A DNA stretch of 64,000 bases, taken from assembly GCF_004358185.1 (NCBI RefSeq), contig NZ_SMUV01000074.1, positions 1 to 64,000 of the forward strand. The letters run 5' to 3'. Positions 1 through 8,733 of the stretch are shown piece after piece; the first letter of the stretch is position 1, and each line of letters opens with the position of its first letter. Made by a program: the position numbers and the translations under genes. Under the pieces are notes generated by a model. It was not told where the DNA came from. It saw only the letters and a program-made list of their open reading frames with translations, and did no database searches. The stretch is from Antarcticimicrobium luteum. GTDB taxonomy: Bacteria > Pseudomonadota > Alphaproteobacteria > Rhodobacterales > Rhodobacteraceae.

Positions 1-44
1 GGGGCAACTTGCCAAGGGGGCGCGCCTCCTTGGCAAGTTGCCCC
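1..44. terminator. Strong inverted repeat at window edge
   Basis: Positions 1-17 and 28-44 are exact reverse complements (17 bp), and the inner bases 18-21 and 24-27 can also pair, so almost the whole segment folds into one hairpin. There is no T-run on the + strand. The left flank is outside the window, so an A-run that would make this a minus-strand terminator cannot be checked. It is probably the end of an unseen upstream gene or a palindromic repeat unit. Confidence 0.5.
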
Positions 45-132
45 GGCGATTGCCGCCACGTTCCGCCACGCCCGGCTTGCCAAGCCGGCCCGCGCCCGCC
101 ACCGTGGCCGCAGCGCGAAGAGGAGACCGCCC

Positions 133-1173
133 ATGACAGACCAGATGTACCGTATCGCCCTGGCCAGCCGCCCCGAGGGCGCACCGACAGCAGAGAATTT
201 CAGTTACGAGGCCGCCCAGATCCCGACCCCCGGCGCGGGCGAGGTGCTGGTGCGTGTCCATTACATGTCGCTCGATCCCTATATGCGCGGGCGGATGGAT
301 GACGCCAAATCCTATGCCGCCCCGGTGCCCGTCGGCGGCACCATGGAGGCCGGCGCGGTGGGCGAGGTGATCGCCTCGCAGAGCCCGCACTTCAAACCCG
401 GCGATTTCGCCTTCGGCATGTTCGGCTGGGCCACCCACGGCTGCCTGCCCGCAAGCCACCTGCGCAAGCTGGACCCGGCCCAGGCGCCGATCACCACAGC
501 ATTGGGCGTGCTCGGCATGCCCGGCTTCACCGGCTGGCACGGGCTGACCGAGTACGGCAAACCGAAGGCGGGCGAAACGCTCGTGGTTGCCGCCGCCACC
601 GGCCCGGTCGGCTCCATGGTGGGTCAGGTGGCGCGCCTGGCGGGCCTTCGCACCGTCGGCATCGCGGGCGGCGCCGACAAATGCGAACTGGCCACCGGCA
701 GGTTCGGATTCGACGCCTGCCTCGATCACCGCGCCTATGAGAACGCCCGCGACCTGCGTACCGCGCTGAAACAGGAATGCCCGGACGGCATCGACATCTA
801 TTTCGAGAATGTCGGCGGCAAGGTGCTCGAGGCGGTGATGCCGCTGATGAACCCGTTCGGACGCATCCCGATCTGCGGCATGATCGCCTGGTACAACGCC
901 GGCGGCCTTGGTGCCGGCGCCCGCGATCAGGGGCTCACCGCACCCGGCCTCTGGCGCAACATCCTGGTGAATTTCCTGTCGGTCAACGGCTTCATCATCT
1001 CCAACCATTTCGACCGCTTCCCGCAGTTCCTGCAAGAGGTCGCGCCCAAGGTTCTGGGCGGCGAGATCGCCTATCTGGAGGACATCGCCGAGGGGCTGGA
1101 AAACGCGCCGGCGACCTTCATCTCGATGCTGGGCGGCGGCAATGTGGGCAAGCAGATCGTCAAGGTGATCTGA
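133..1173 (+). CDS. NADP-dependent zinc-free alcohol dehydrogenase family oxidoreductase
   Basis: This 346-residue protein belongs to the medium-chain dehydrogenase/reductase group related to prostaglandin reductase and CurA. Such enzymes reduce alpha,beta-unsaturated ketones with NADPH in the cytoplasm. An N-terminal GroES-like domain contains [11 protein letters not shown], typical of this subgroup, and the Rossmann segment has [18 protein letters not shown] around residues 155-170. The later ENVGG is the expected motif near the cofactor site. The zinc-ligand pattern of true alcohol dehydrogenases is absent. A GAGGAGA ribosome site lies about 8 bases before the ATG. The exact substrate cannot be read from the sequence. 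Confidence 0.9.
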   Translation: MTDQMYRIALASRPEGAPTAENFSYEAAQIPTPGAGEVLVRVHYMSLDPYMRGRMDDAKSYAAPVPVGGTMEAGAVGEVIASQSPHFKPGDFAFGMFGWATHGCLPASHLRKLDPAQAPITTALGVLGMPGFTGWHGLTEYGKPKAGETLVVAAATGPVGSMVGQVARLAGLRTVGIAGGADKCELATGRFGFDACLDHRAYENARDLRTALKQECPDGIDIYFENVGGKVLEAVMPLMNPFGRIPICGMIAWYNAGGLGAGARDQGLTAPGLWRNILVNFLSVNGFIISNHFDRFPQFLQEVAPKVLGGEIAYLEDIAEGLENAPATFISMLGGGNVGKQIVKVI

Positions 1174-1201
1174 TCGGACCGATCTGACGGCGACCCCGAT
1201 C

Positions 1202-1249
1202 GCCCGGCCGCAGGGCCGGGCACACCCCCGCCGGGCACTCCCCGGCGGG
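1202..1249. terminator. Two GC-rich hairpins after the oxidoreductase gene
   Basis: GCCCGGCC at 1202-1209 pairs with 1214-1221, and CCCGCCGGG at 1227-1235 pairs with 1241-1249. They sit about 30 bases past the oxidoreductase stop. There is no T-run, so intrinsic termination is not proven. Confidence 0.4.
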
Positions 1250-1387
1250 CCCCGTCCGGGCCGCGCGCCTGCGATGCCGCATTGCCGCACCCGCTTGACT
1301 TGCCCCCGCGCGCCTGCCAAATCAACCGCACATCATAACCCGCAACCGGGCGTTCCGTGGGCGCCAAACCGACGAGGAGTGCCAGAC

Positions 1388-3334
1388 ATGGCCCAAATCT
1401 CACTCACCTTTCCCGATGGCAATGCGCGCAAGTTCGACGCCGGCATCACGCCGGTGCAGGTCGCGGCCGACATCTCGACCTCGCTGGCCAAGAAGGCGAT
1501 CAGCGCCACCGTCAACGGCCGGCACTGGGATCTGCAATGGCCCATCGACGCAGACGCCGAGATCGCCATCCACACCCTCAAGGACGAGCCGCAGGCACTG
1601 GAGCTGATCCGTCACGATCTGGCCCACATCATGGCCCGCGCCGTTCAGGAGATCTGGCCCGGCACCAAGGTCACCATCGGTCCGGTGATCGAGAACGGCT
1701 GGTACTACGACTTCGACCGCGAAGAGCCGTTCACGCCCGAGGATCTGGGCGCGATCGAAAAGAAGATGAAAGAGATCATCAACCGCCGCGATCCGGTCAC
1801 CACCGAGATCTGGGAGCGCGCCCGCGCGATCGAATATTACCAGGCCAACAACGAGCCCTACAAGGTCGAGCTGGTCGAGGCGATCCCCGGCGACGAGCCG
1901 CTGCGCATGTACTGGCACGGCCACTGGCAGGATCTCTGCCGCGGCCCGCACCTGCAGAACACCGGCCAGGTGCCGGGCGACGCCTTCAAGCTGATGAGCA
2001 TCGCCGGCGCCTATTGGCGCGGCGACAGCAACCGGCCGATGCTGCAACGGATCTACGGCGTCGCCTTCCAGAACAAGGAAAAGCTGAAAGCTTACCTGAC
2101 CATGCTGGAGGAGGCCGCCAAGCGCGACCACCGCAAGCTGGGCCGCGAGATGGACCTGTTTCACATGCAGGAAGAGGCCCCGGGCCAGGTGTTCTGGCAC
2201 CCCAACGGCTGGACCGTCTACACCACCCTGCAGGATTACATGCGCCGCCAGCAAAAGCGCGGCGGCTATGTCGAGGTGAACACGCCGCAGGTGGTCGACC
2301 GCCGCCTGTGGGAGGCCTCGGGCCACTGGGAGAAATACCAGGAGCATATGTTCATCGTCGAGGTTGACGAGGAACACGCGCGCGAGAAGTCCGTCAACGC
2401 GCTGAAACCGATGAACTGCCCCTGCCATGCGGAGATCTTCAAGCGAGGGCTGAAATCCTACCGCGACCTGCCGCTGCGCATGGCCGAATTCGGGTCGTGC
2501 AACCGCTATGAGCCCTCGGGCGCGCTGCACGGGATCATGCGCGTGCGCGGCTTTACCCAGGACGACGCCCATATCTTCTGCACCGAGGATCAGATCGCCT
2601 CGGAAACCGAGAAATTCATCACTTTTCTCGGCGCCATCTACCGCGATCTGGGCTTTCCCAGCTACAAGATCAAGTTCTCCGACCGCCCCGACATGCGGGC
2701 CGGCACGGACGAGGTCTGGGACCGCGCGGAAGAGGCCCTGCTCACGGCCACCCGCAAGGTGACCAATGACATCGAGCTGAATCCGGGCGAAGGCGCCTTC
2801 TACGGGCCCAAGCTGGAATTCGTGCTGACCGACGCCATCGGGCGCGATTGGCAGTGCGGCACGCTGCAGGTGGATTTCGTCCTGCCCGAGCGGCTGGACG
2901 CCACCTATATCGGCGCCGACGGGGCCAAGCACCGCCCGGTCATGCTGCACCGCGCCACGCTGGGCAGTTTCGAGCGGTTCATCGGCATCCTGATCGAGGA
3001 ACACGCCGGCAAGCTGCCGTTCTGGCTGGCGCCGCGCCAGGTCGTGGTCGCCTCGATCACCTCCGAGGCCGACGATTACGTCGCCGAAGTGGTGGCGAAG
3101 TTGCAGGCCGCCGGTGTCCGCGCCGAGGCCGACGTCCGCAACGAAAAGATCAACTACAAGGTGCGCGAACATTCGGTCGCCAAGGTGCCGGCGATCCTCG
3201 CCGTCGGCGCCCGCGAGGTCGAGGAGCGCACCGTCTCGGTCCGCCGCTTGGGCGAGAAACAGACCAGCGTCCAGCCGCTCGAGGATGTTGCAAGGGCACT
3301 CACGCGGGAAGCGACGCCGCCCGACCTTCTGTAA
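1388..3334 (+). CDS. thrS: Threonyl-tRNA synthetase
   Basis: Class II synthetase that charges tRNA-Thr with threonine. The 648-residue length is normal. Visible parts in order are the TGS domain (about residues 1-60), the editing domain with the zinc-binding type HDLAH motif near residue 77, the catalytic core with MNCPCH (zinc cysteine) near 340 and RMAEFG motif 2, and the anticodon-binding domain in the last 100 residues. The longer open frame from 1274 adds an unrelated leader. ATG 1388 is preceded by GAGGAG at 1373-1378 and starts the conserved TGS region, so it was chosen. A TTGACT at 1295-1300 may be a -35 element. Confidence 0.98.
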   Translation: MAQISLTFPDGNARKFDAGITPVQVAADISTSLAKKAISATVNGRHWDLQWPIDADAEIAIHTLKDEPQALELIRHDLAHIMARAVQEIWPGTKVTIGPVIENGWYYDFDREEPFTPEDLGAIEKKMKEIINRRDPVTTEIWERARAIEYYQANNEPYKVELVEAIPGDEPLRMYWHGHWQDLCRGPHLQNTGQVPGDAFKLMSIAGAYWRGDSNRPMLQRIYGVAFQNKEKLKAYLTMLEEAAKRDHRKLGREMDLFHMQEEAPGQVFWHPNGWTVYTTLQDYMRRQQKRGGYVEVNTPQVVDRRLWEASGHWEKYQEHMFIVEVDEEHAREKSVNALKPMNCPCHAEIFKRGLKSYRDLPLRMAEFGSCNRYEPSGALHGIMRVRGFTQDDAHIFCTEDQIASETEKFITFLGAIYRDLGFPSYKIKFSDRPDMRAGTDEVWDRAEEALLTATRKVTNDIELNPGEGAFYGPKLEFVLTDAIGRDWQCGTLQVDFVLPERLDATYIGADGAKHRPVMLHRATLGSFERFIGILIEEHAGKLPFWLAPRQVVVASITSEADDYVAEVVAKLQAAGVRAEADVRNEKINYKVREHSVAKVPAILAVGAREVEERTVSVRRLGEKQTSVQPLEDVARALTREATPPDLL

Positions 3335-3383
3335 CATTTCCCGCCCCGATCCCGCGCCCCGGCCCGCCCAAACGGTCCGGGGC

Positions 3384-3410
3384 GTAACATTTTCGGGCGT
3401 TTCCACGGTT
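3384..3410 (+). promoter_or_regulatory. Possible ECF-sigma promoter of the bufferin operon
   Basis: GTAACA (3384-3389) is followed after 16 bases by CGGTT (3406-3410). Promoters of the Caulobacter SigF type, which drive bufferin operons there, have GTAAC and CG-starting boxes at about this spacing. A second GTAACATTT occurs at 3331 over the thrS stop codon. The match is short and the implied leader of about 135 bases is long, so this is an inference only. Confidence 0.25.
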
Positions 3411-3552
3411 TCCAGCGCCGGAAAGGTCCGCTTCGGTCACATGATCTGACGCGGGCGTGACGCACGGCGTCGTGAATTCACCCCGACAAGGCCGCCGCGC
3501 TACAGTCTCCCTGCGACATACCAACACATCAGCGATAAAGAGGAGACTCGCA

Positions 3553-3858
3553 ATGAACACCACCATCAAGACCCTGGCCGTTGCCGGCGCCGTGGCCGCG
3601 GCCCTGACCGCCGCCACCACCCACAGCGCCTCGGCCCAGGCCAAGGAAAAATGCTACGGCGTGTCGATGGCAGGCAAGAACGACTGCGCCGCCGGCCCCG
3701 GCACCACCTGCGCCGGCACCTCCAAGGTCGACTATCAGGGCAACTCCTGGAAGCTGGTCGACGAGGGCGCCTGCACCTCGATGGAACTGCCGGCGATGGC
3801 AGACGGCACCGCGCGCATGGGCTCGCTGGAGCCGCTGGATCGCGACATCCCGAGCTGA
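3553..3858 (+). CDS. bufA1: Bufferin precursor peptide (DUF2282, BufA1 type)
   Basis: A 101-residue precursor with a signal peptide (residues 1 to about 29, ending ASAQA) and a core carrying four cysteines at 34, 45, 53 and 74 in the DUF2282 pattern [20 protein letters not shown] and GACTS. Proteins of this family are bufferins: ribosomally made peptides whose cysteines are modified by the neighbouring MNIO enzyme and which bind copper in the periplasm. Family facts are from published work; modification here is inferred. ATG 3553 has GAGGAG eight bases upstream and starts the signal peptide, so the longer frame from 3457 is rejected. The partner genes follow immediately after a hairpin. Confidence 0.9.
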   Translation: MNTTIKTLAVAGAVAAALTAATTHSASAQAKEKCYGVSMAGKNDCAAGPGTTCAGTSKVDYQGNSWKLVDEGACTSMELPAMADGTARMGSLEPLDRDIPS

Positions 3859-3873
3859 TCGGGCCACCGCACC

Positions 3874-3906
3874 GGGCGGCGCGTCACAGCGCCGCCCGTT
3901 TTCCTT
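3874..3906 (+). terminator. Attenuator-like hairpin between bufA1 and bufB1
   Basis: GGGCGGCGC (3874-3882) and GCGCCGCCC (3889-3897) form a perfect 9-bp stem with a 6-base loop, followed by GTTTTCCTTTCC. It lies 15 bases after the precursor stop and before the modification genes. This layout would give more precursor mRNA than enzyme mRNA by partial termination. Confidence 0.75.
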
Positions 3907-3923
3907 TCCTGTGATCCGGGGAC

Positions 3924-4787
3924 ATGCCCATGCTGGACCAGTCCGCCCGCCGCCCGCGCCTGCCGCACAGCGCCGGCGTCGGCTACAAACCGCAGCATTT
4001 CGCCGACCTGACCTCCGATCCCGGCGCCGTGACCTGGCTGGAGATCCATGCCGAGAACTACATGGGCGACGGCGGCCGTCCGCTGGCGCAACTGCGCCAG
4101 CTGTCCAAACGGTTTGCGATCTCGGTGCATGGCGTCGGCCTCTCCATCGGCGGCGAGGGGGCGCTCGACCGCGATCACCTGGCCCGGCTGAAACACCTCT
4201 GCGACTGGCTGGCCCCGGCCAGTTTTTCCGAACATCTGGCCTGGTCCAGCCACGACAGCGCCTTTCTGAACGATCTGCTGCCGCTGCCCTATACCAATGC
4301 CACGCTGGCCCGGGTCGCCGATCATATCGATCAGGTCCAGACCACGCTGGGCCGCCGGATGCTGCTGGAAAACCCCTCCAGCTATCTCGCCTTCGCCGAG
4401 AGCACCTGGGCCGAGCCAGAATTCCTGGCCGAGATCGCCCGCCGCACCGGCTGCGGGCTGCTGCTGGACGTCAACAATGTCTTCGTCTCGGCCACCAATC
4501 TGGGGTTCTCGCCGCAGGGCTATATCGACGCCTTCCCGCTCGATGCGGTGGGCGAAATCCACCTCGGCGGCCATGACGAACAAGCCGACGATCACGGCGC
4601 GCCGCTGTTGATCGACAGCCACGGGCGCGCGGTCGCCGATCCGGTCTGGGCGCTGCTGGACTATACCCTGGCGCGCTCCGGCGCGCAGCCGCTGCTGATC
4701 GAATGGGACAACGATGTGCCCGACTGGCCTCAGCTTGCGGCCGAGGCTGCCCGCGCCCAGACCGCCCTGCATCGGGTGCCCGCATGA
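3924..4787 (+). CDS. bufB1: MNIO family peptide-modifying oxidase (DUF692, BufB1)
   Basis: A 287-residue multinuclear non-haem iron oxidase with a TIM-barrel fold. In bufferin systems it oxidises cysteines of the precursor, giving thiooxazole-type heterocycles, together with a partner protein. Family motifs seen in order are [10 protein letters not shown] (near 39), [10 protein letters not shown] (near 69), SEHLAW (near 98), LLENPSSY (near 149), LLDVNNVFV (near 182), EIHLGGH (near 211) and LIEWDNDVP (near 260). They supply the His, Asp and Glu iron ligands. The length is normal. The stop overlaps the next start by four bases (ATGA), so translation is coupled to the partner gene. Confidence 0.93.
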   Translation: MPMLDQSARRPRLPHSAGVGYKPQHFADLTSDPGAVTWLEIHAENYMGDGGRPLAQLRQLSKRFAISVHGVGLSIGGEGALDRDHLARLKHLCDWLAPASFSEHLAWSSHDSAFLNDLLPLPYTNATLARVADHIDQVQTTLGRRMLLENPSSYLAFAESTWAEPEFLAEIARRTGCGLLLDVNNVFVSATNLGFSPQGYIDAFPLDAVGEIHLGGHDEQADDHGAPLLIDSHGRAVADPVWALLDYTLARSGAQPLLIEWDNDVPDWPQLAAEAARAQTALHRVPA

Positions 4788-5539
4788 GCGTGAGCCAGAC
4801 CGATTTTCGCGCCGCGCTGCTGGACGCGGACCGGCCCGCCCCGACGGGCCTGCAGGACGCCGCCGCGCGCCCCGCCGGGCGGCGCTTCGACGTCTACCGC
4901 AACAATGTGGCGGTTTCCCTCACCGAGGCGCTGCACGACGGCTTCCCCGCCGTCGCCAGCCTGCTGGGCAAGACCAACATGGACGGCATCGCCGGGATGT
5001 TCCTGCGTGCCCATCCGCCGGCCTCGCCGCTGCTGATGCTCTACGGCGAGGCCTTTCCGGACTTCCTGGCCGGTCTCGAACAACTGTCCCACCTGGGTTA
5101 CCTCGCCGACGTGGCGCGTCTGGAGCTGGCGCTGCGCCAATCCTACCACGCCGCCGACGCCGCCCCGATCCCGCCCGAGCGTCTGGGACAGACCGCGCCT
5201 GAGGCGCTGCTCGCCGCGCGGCTCGCCCTCGCCCCGGCGCTGCGCCTGCGGCGCTCGCCCTGGCCGGTCTTCGACATCTGGCGCTATGCCACCGAACCCG
5301 GCGCGCCCCAGCCGCAGGCCGCGGCGCAGGACGTGCTGATCACCCGCCCCGGGTATGACCCCGCCCCGCAGCCCCTGCCCCCCGGCGGGGCCGCCTGGAT
5401 CGCGGCGCTGCAGACCGGCCAAAGCTGGGGCGCGGCCGAGGATGCCGCCCGCGCCGAGGCCGCAGGTTTCGACCTGACGCCAACGCTGACGCTGCTGCTT
5501 CAGGGCGGGGCGATCACCGACCTCATGACCGAAGGATAG
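4784..5539 (+). CDS. bufC1: DUF2063 RiPP recognition partner (BufC1)
   Basis: A 251-residue protein with an N-terminal DUF2063 domain (residues about 5-95; [10 protein letters not shown] and [12 protein letters not shown] are typical) and a less conserved C-terminal part. Proteins of this kind accompany MNIO enzymes, bind the precursor leader and are needed for modification. The family was once called a putative DNA-binding domain, which is misleading in this context. ATG 4784 overlaps the bufB1 stop by four bases, and the longer frame from 4703 is a read-through of it. The next gene begins three bases after the stop. Confidence 0.88.
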   Translation: MSVSQTDFRAALLDADRPAPTGLQDAAARPAGRRFDVYRNNVAVSLTEALHDGFPAVASLLGKTNMDGIAGMFLRAHPPASPLLMLYGEAFPDFLAGLEQLSHLGYLADVARLELALRQSYHAADAAPIPPERLGQTAPEALLAARLALAPALRLRRSPWPVFDIWRYATEPGAPQPQAAAQDVLITRPGYDPAPQPLPPGGAAWIAALQTGQSWGAAEDAARAEAAGFDLTPTLTLLLQGGAITDLMTEG

Positions 5540-5542
5540 CAG

Positions 5543-6106
5543 ATGCAGCCCCTGATCCGCCTCTATGACCACTTGGCCGGAACGCTGGACCGCGCCGGCG
5601 ACGAGATCCTGCCGCTGCTGGCCCGACTGGCCTTCGCGGCGACGCTGCTGGGGTACTACTGGGCCTCGGCGCTGACCAAGCTGGGCGACGGGCCGCTGGG
5701 CCTGCTGCGCCCCTCGACCGGCGCCTATGCGCAGATCTTTCCCCGCCAGCTCGAGGCGGTGGGCTATGATGCCACGCAGCTTTCGGCCCTGCACTGGCTG
5801 GTGGTGACGCTGGGCACCTGGGCGGAGTTCCTGTTGCCGGCGCTGATCGTCGCCGGCCTCTTCACCCGGCTGGCCGCGCTCGGCATGATCGGTTTCGTGA
5901 TCCTGCAATCGCTGACCGACATCTTTGGCCACGGATTGACCGACCCGGCCACGATCGGCGCCTGGTTCGACCGGATGCCCGACGGCACCCTCTTCGATCA
6001 GCGGCTGTTCTGGGTCCTGCTGCTGGCGGTGCCGGCGATCAAGGGCGCCGGCGCGCTGTCGCTCGACACGCTGCTGCGGCGGCGGATGGCGCCGGTCCGG
6101 GTCTAG
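5543..6106 (+). CDS. DoxX-family membrane protein of the bufferin operon
   Basis: A 187-residue inner-membrane protein with four hydrophobic segments (roughly residues 25-45, 78-100, 103-123 and 150-168), matching the DoxX/DUF417-like four-helix fold. A DoxX-type protein is the usual last gene of bufA-bufB-bufC operons. Its exact role there is not settled; redox coupling or peptide handling at the membrane are possibilities. It starts three bases after bufC1, so it is part of the same operon. Confidence 0.85.
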   Translation: MQPLIRLYDHLAGTLDRAGDEILPLLARLAFAATLLGYYWASALTKLGDGPLGLLRPSTGAYAQIFPRQLEAVGYDATQLSALHWLVVTLGTWAEFLLPALIVAGLFTRLAALGMIGFVILQSLTDIFGHGLTDPATIGAWFDRMPDGTLFDQRLFWVLLLAVPAIKGAGALSLDTLLRRRMAPVRV

Positions 6107-6142
6107 GCCAGCGGCCCCGAGGACGCCCGGGCCTGATCCGGC

Positions 6143-6511
6143 TCAGAAATGCGCCTTGGGCTCGTCGGGCTTGCCGGCGGCCAGCGCCAGCACCCCGGCC
6201 AGCCCGGCAAAGGCGATCGGGAACATGGTGAAGACATTGAAACCAAAGGCGTGATACATCCCCGCCGCCGACAGCAGCAGCAGGATCCCGCCCCAGAGCG
6301 CCCGCGCCCGCGCCATCGCGCCGCCGGCGATCGCCAGCATCGGCGCCAGCACCGAGGTCACCCGGACCAGCTGCACATCGGTGACCTGTTCGGCCAGCCC
6401 CTCGACCTCGCCGAACTGCTCGACGAAGGCGGTATAGCCATAGCTGAAGAACCCCACGATCATCCCCGCCACCCCGGCGATGATCCCCAGTACGAGGGCC
6501 GCATTGCGCAT
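6143..6511 (-). CDS. Small four-helix membrane protein, function unknown
   Basis: A 122-residue protein with hydrophobic segments at about 5-25, 52-66, 70-88 and 92-112 and a charged C-terminus. I do not recognise a named family. It is convergent with the bufferin operon and is preceded by an ArsC-like gene on the same strand. A GGAGG lies just upstream of its ATG, which supports the start. Confidence 0.7.
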   Translation of the reverse strand: MRNAALVLGIIAGVAGMIVGFFSYGYTAFVEQFGEVEGLAEQVTDVQLVRVTSVLAPMLAIAGGAMARARALWGGILLLLSAAGMYHAFGFNVFTMFPIAFAGLAGVLALAAGKPDEPKAHF

Positions 6512-6554
6512 CTTGTCTCGCCTCCTGTGTCGAACGTCTCACATAAGCGCGCGG

Positions 6555-6872
6555 TCAGCCCGCGCCAAGGGCCGCGCGCACCTCTGCGGTCCAGCCCAGA
6601 TAGAGCCTTCCGCCGGCCTCGATCAGCGGCCGCTTCATCAATGCCGGGTGCGCCGCGAGCAGATCCAGCGGCGCGCCGGCGCGCTCCGACTCGGCAAGGC
6701 CGCGCCAGGTGGTCGAGCGGGTGTTGAGCAGCGCGGCGCCGAACTGCGCATGGGCCGTGCGCAGGACCGCCTCTGGCACCCTATCGGCACGGACATCGAC
6801 GAATTCAGCATCCGGCAATGATTTCAGCGCCTTGCGGCAGGTATCGCAGGTTTTCAGACCATAAAGGATCAT
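6555..6872 (-). CDS. ArsC/Spx family thioredoxin-fold protein
   Basis: A 105-residue protein of the ArsC/Spx/YffB family. It opens with a short beta strand and a CDTC motif (Cys 9 and Cys 12), then has the family region STTWRGL near residue 55 and KRPLIE near residue 80. Arsenate reductases of this fold have one catalytic cysteine in CxxNTR; here the second cysteine resembles YffB or Spx-like members, so an arsenate role is not supported. ATG 6872 starts directly at the fold; the longer frame from 7085 is rejected. A GGCGAGAG site precedes it. Confidence 0.82.
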   Translation of the reverse strand: MILYGLKTCDTCRKALKSLPDAEFVDVRADRVPEAVLRTAHAQFGAALLNTRSTTWRGLAESERAGAPLDLLAAHPALMKRPLIEAGGRLYLGWTAEVRAALGAG

Positions 6873-7090
6873 CTCTCGCCTCCCGGTTCGCCTGCCGAAA
6901 TAACCGGCACGCGCGCGGGTTTCATCCCCTTTTTCTTGATTTTTGCAAAAGCCGTGCAATCCTGACCCCGCGCCGCCGCCGATCAGACACCCGCCTATGA
7001 CGACATAAGCCGGTCCTCTGAGCGGCCGGCCGCGCCCCCGTGCACATGCGACGCGCGGGGCCAAGTGCAAGTCAGAAGGAGACACGGGAC

Positions 7091-7297
7091 ATGCCGAGTG
7101 GCACCGTGAAATGGTTCAATACCACCAAGGGCTATGGCTTTATCGCGCCGGATGACGGCGGCAAGGATGTGTTCGTGCACATCTCGGCCGTCGAACGCTC
7201 CGGGTTGACCGGGCTCGCCGACAATCAGAAGGTTGCTTACGAATTGCAGGATGGACGGGACGGCCGGCAGATGGCCGCGGATCTGAAACCCCTCTGA
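7091..7297 (+). CDS. Cold-shock domain protein
   Basis: A 68-residue single cold-shock domain that binds single-stranded RNA or DNA and melts RNA structure. Both nucleic-acid motifs are present: RNP1 KGYGFIAP (residues 14-21) and RNP2 VFVHIS (about 29-34). GTVKWFN at the N-terminus is typical. ATG 7091 is preceded by AGAAGGAGA nine bases away; the frame from 7040 would add an unrelated leader. A GC-rich hairpin follows the stop at about 7324-7348. Confidence 0.97.
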   Translation: MPSGTVKWFNTTKGYGFIAPDDGGKDVFVHISAVERSGLTGLADNQKVAYELQDGRDGRQMAADLKPL

Positions 7298-7346
7298 AAT
7301 CTCAGACACGCATTCCGCCCCTCCCGGCCCCGCGCCGGGGCGGGCC

Positions 7347-7763
7347 CTAGCCCTCGCGCAGCAGCTCCAGCGTGCGCGAACAGCGGCGTCCGCCATAGAA
7401 CATCCCGAGCAGCTCGGCGAACTCCGGCCCGCCGCCGGCGGCCTCGAACAGCGTCGCCGATGAGCGCAGCTTCTTCGCGTCGACCGGCCCCAGGATCGCC
7501 TCGGGCGCGGCGCCCTTGTGGCCCAGCAGGGCGCGGGCGCATTCGATCAGCCGCGGGCCCAGCAACGGATCGGCGAGCCAGGCGCGCGCCGCGTCCAGAT
7601 CCTCGAGCCCGTAGTACTGCGCCGTGGCCGAGCGGCCGAGCCCGCGCAGCTGGGGAAAGATGAACCACATCCAGTGGGTGACCTTGGCCCCCGCCGCCAG
7701 CTCCGCCAAAGCGGTGTCATAGGTGGCGGCCTGGGCCTCGTGGAAGCGGGAGAGATCGGGCAT
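7347..7763 (-). CDS. DUF1810 family protein
   Basis: A 138-residue cytoplasmic protein of the DUF1810 family. It shows the hallmark HWMWFIFPQL (about residues 30-39), YGLEDLDAARAWL and the late FYGG segment. The biochemical role of the family is not established. The ORF can begin at 7781, but the family N-terminus is the MPDLSRFHEAQ start at 7763. The gene ends near the cold-shock gene and faces it. A repeat-rich spacer lies upstream. Confidence 0.85.
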   Translation of the reverse strand: MPDLSRFHEAQAATYDTALAELAAGAKVTHWMWFIFPQLRGLGRSATAQYYGLEDLDAARAWLADPLLGPRLIECARALLGHKGAAPEAILGPVDAKKLRSSATLFEAAGGGPEFAELLGMFYGGRRCSRTLELLREG

Positions 7764-7816
7764 GGGGGGAGTGTAGCGCAAAGCGGGTCCAGGTCAAAAG
7801 CGCCCCCTCCGCAGAG

Positions 7817-7849
7817 CCCCCCGGCGCGAAATCAAGGCCGAAGGGTGCC
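7817..7849 (+). repeat. Partial end of the intergenic repeat
   Basis: These 33 bases match the first 31 bases of the full copy at 7928 with a few changes; both contain GCG, AATCAAG, CCGAAGGG and GCC in the same order. They look like a truncated or eroded copy in the same orientation about 110 bases upstream. Confidence 0.6.
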
Positions 7850-7927
7850 TCTCGTGCCTTGCAAGGCATGACACTGTCCGCAGCCGCGCCGGGCCGTTCC
7901 GTCCACATCTCCCCCCTCCGAACCAAG

Positions 7928-8103
7928 CCCCAGCGCGGAATCAAGCCCGAAGGGCGCCGCGCCAGCGCCGGACCGGTCCCGCGGTCTGGCGCTCTGTCGA
8001 CGGTGGCGCGCCGCTCGAATGTTGTCCGGATGTGGCAGGGATAAAGCGCGCCGGTCAGAGGGCGCAGCGCCAGCCCCCGGTCCGGCGCTGGCGTGGCTTG
8101 TTC
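7928..8103 (+). repeat. Intergenic repeat element, copy A
   Basis: This 176-bp segment aligns over its whole length, with only scattered changes, to the reverse complement of 35148-35322. Shared blocks include CCCCAGCGCGGA, GGTCTGGCGCTCTGTCGA, GTCCGGA, ATAAAGCGCGCCG and GCAGCGCCAGCCC. The two halves carry CGCCGGACC and GGTCCGGCG, so each copy can fold on itself. No reading frame is conserved, which suggests a non-coding palindromic element. Confidence 0.85.
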
Positions 8104-8177
8104 ATTCGAGGCGCGCACCCGTCGCCTGCCGCAAAAACAAAGGCCAGAAATTGGAACAAAAAAATTCCTACCCAGAG

Positions 8178-8729
8178 CTATTCGCCAGATTTCTTTGGGA
8201 CTAGCTTTAACCTGACGAAGGTAAGCCGCGAGTTGGCAATCTGGTCAAGTCCCTTAGCTAGCTCCAAGGCTCTCACTTTGACATTATCCAAGAAATTCAA
8301 AGAGTTCTCTGCGCCATGCTCAGTACGCAGCATAGAGGTCAAGCTGGATCCGTTTTCAACTCGAAAGAAGTTATTGAACTCTAGGTATTTCTTCACTCTT
8401 TCGGGCCCCAGAAGAATGTGAAAGTAACCGGAGTTCGCCAACGGTGCGATAGACGAGTAGTCAAACTTCTCCATCGGGAAAAACAGGTCCCCTACCAAAA
8501 TTTGGCCCGCAGAAATTCTGGATCGCATCCATTCAATATGATCGAGTAGAGCTTTCACCTCGCCCAAATTATACTCGATTTCGATTTGCATGACCTTGAG
8601 GGCATTCTTCGCCTGCTTCCGTCCCTGCAAATAGCCCAGGAAATATTGAATGAAGGCGCCCGCGACGATCCCTACAAATACCCAGAAACCATTTTGGAAT
8701 GCTGGTGAGTTGAGAACTTGACTGATCAA
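8178..8729 (-). CDS. A+T-rich single-pass membrane protein, unknown function
   Basis: A 183-residue protein with one hydrophobic segment near the N-terminus (about residues 14-32, followed by GRKQAK, a positive-inside pattern) and a soluble, probably cytoplasmic remainder rich in helix-forming residues. I recognise no family. Its base composition differs sharply from its neighbours: bases 8161-8220 hold only 26 G or C in 60, whereas flanking genes are around two-thirds. Repeat copy A lies just beyond its 3' end. Recent acquisition is likely; an abortive-infection or other accessory role is possible but unsupported. Confidence 0.75.
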   Translation of the reverse strand: MISQVLNSPAFQNGFWVFVGIVAGAFIQYFLGYLQGRKQAKNALKVMQIEIEYNLGEVKALLDHIEWMRSRISAGQILVGDLFFPMEKFDYSSIAPLANSGYFHILLGPERVKKYLEFNNFFRVENGSSLTSMLRTEHGAENSLNFLDNVKVRALELAKGLDQIANSRLTFVRLKLVPKKSGE

Positions 8730-8733
8730 ACCC

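Larger units (their letters stand above)
7764..8177. other. Gene-free 414-bp spacer with repeat copies
   Basis: No convincing gene is visible. The spacer contains a fragment of a repeat end at 7817-7849 and a full copy of a roughly 175-bp element at 7928-8103 (see those entries). The last 40 bases become A+T-rich where the next gene begins. Confidence 0.7.

Noticed and set aside
1400-3406. A 668-residue open frame on the minus strand over thrS
   Set aside because: It is a shadow of the high-G+C thrS gene, with low-complexity residues and no family motif, while thrS is complete on the other strand.
3442-3470. TGATCT near the bufferin genes as an RpoE-type promoter
   Set aside because: No matching -10 box lies at the right distance.
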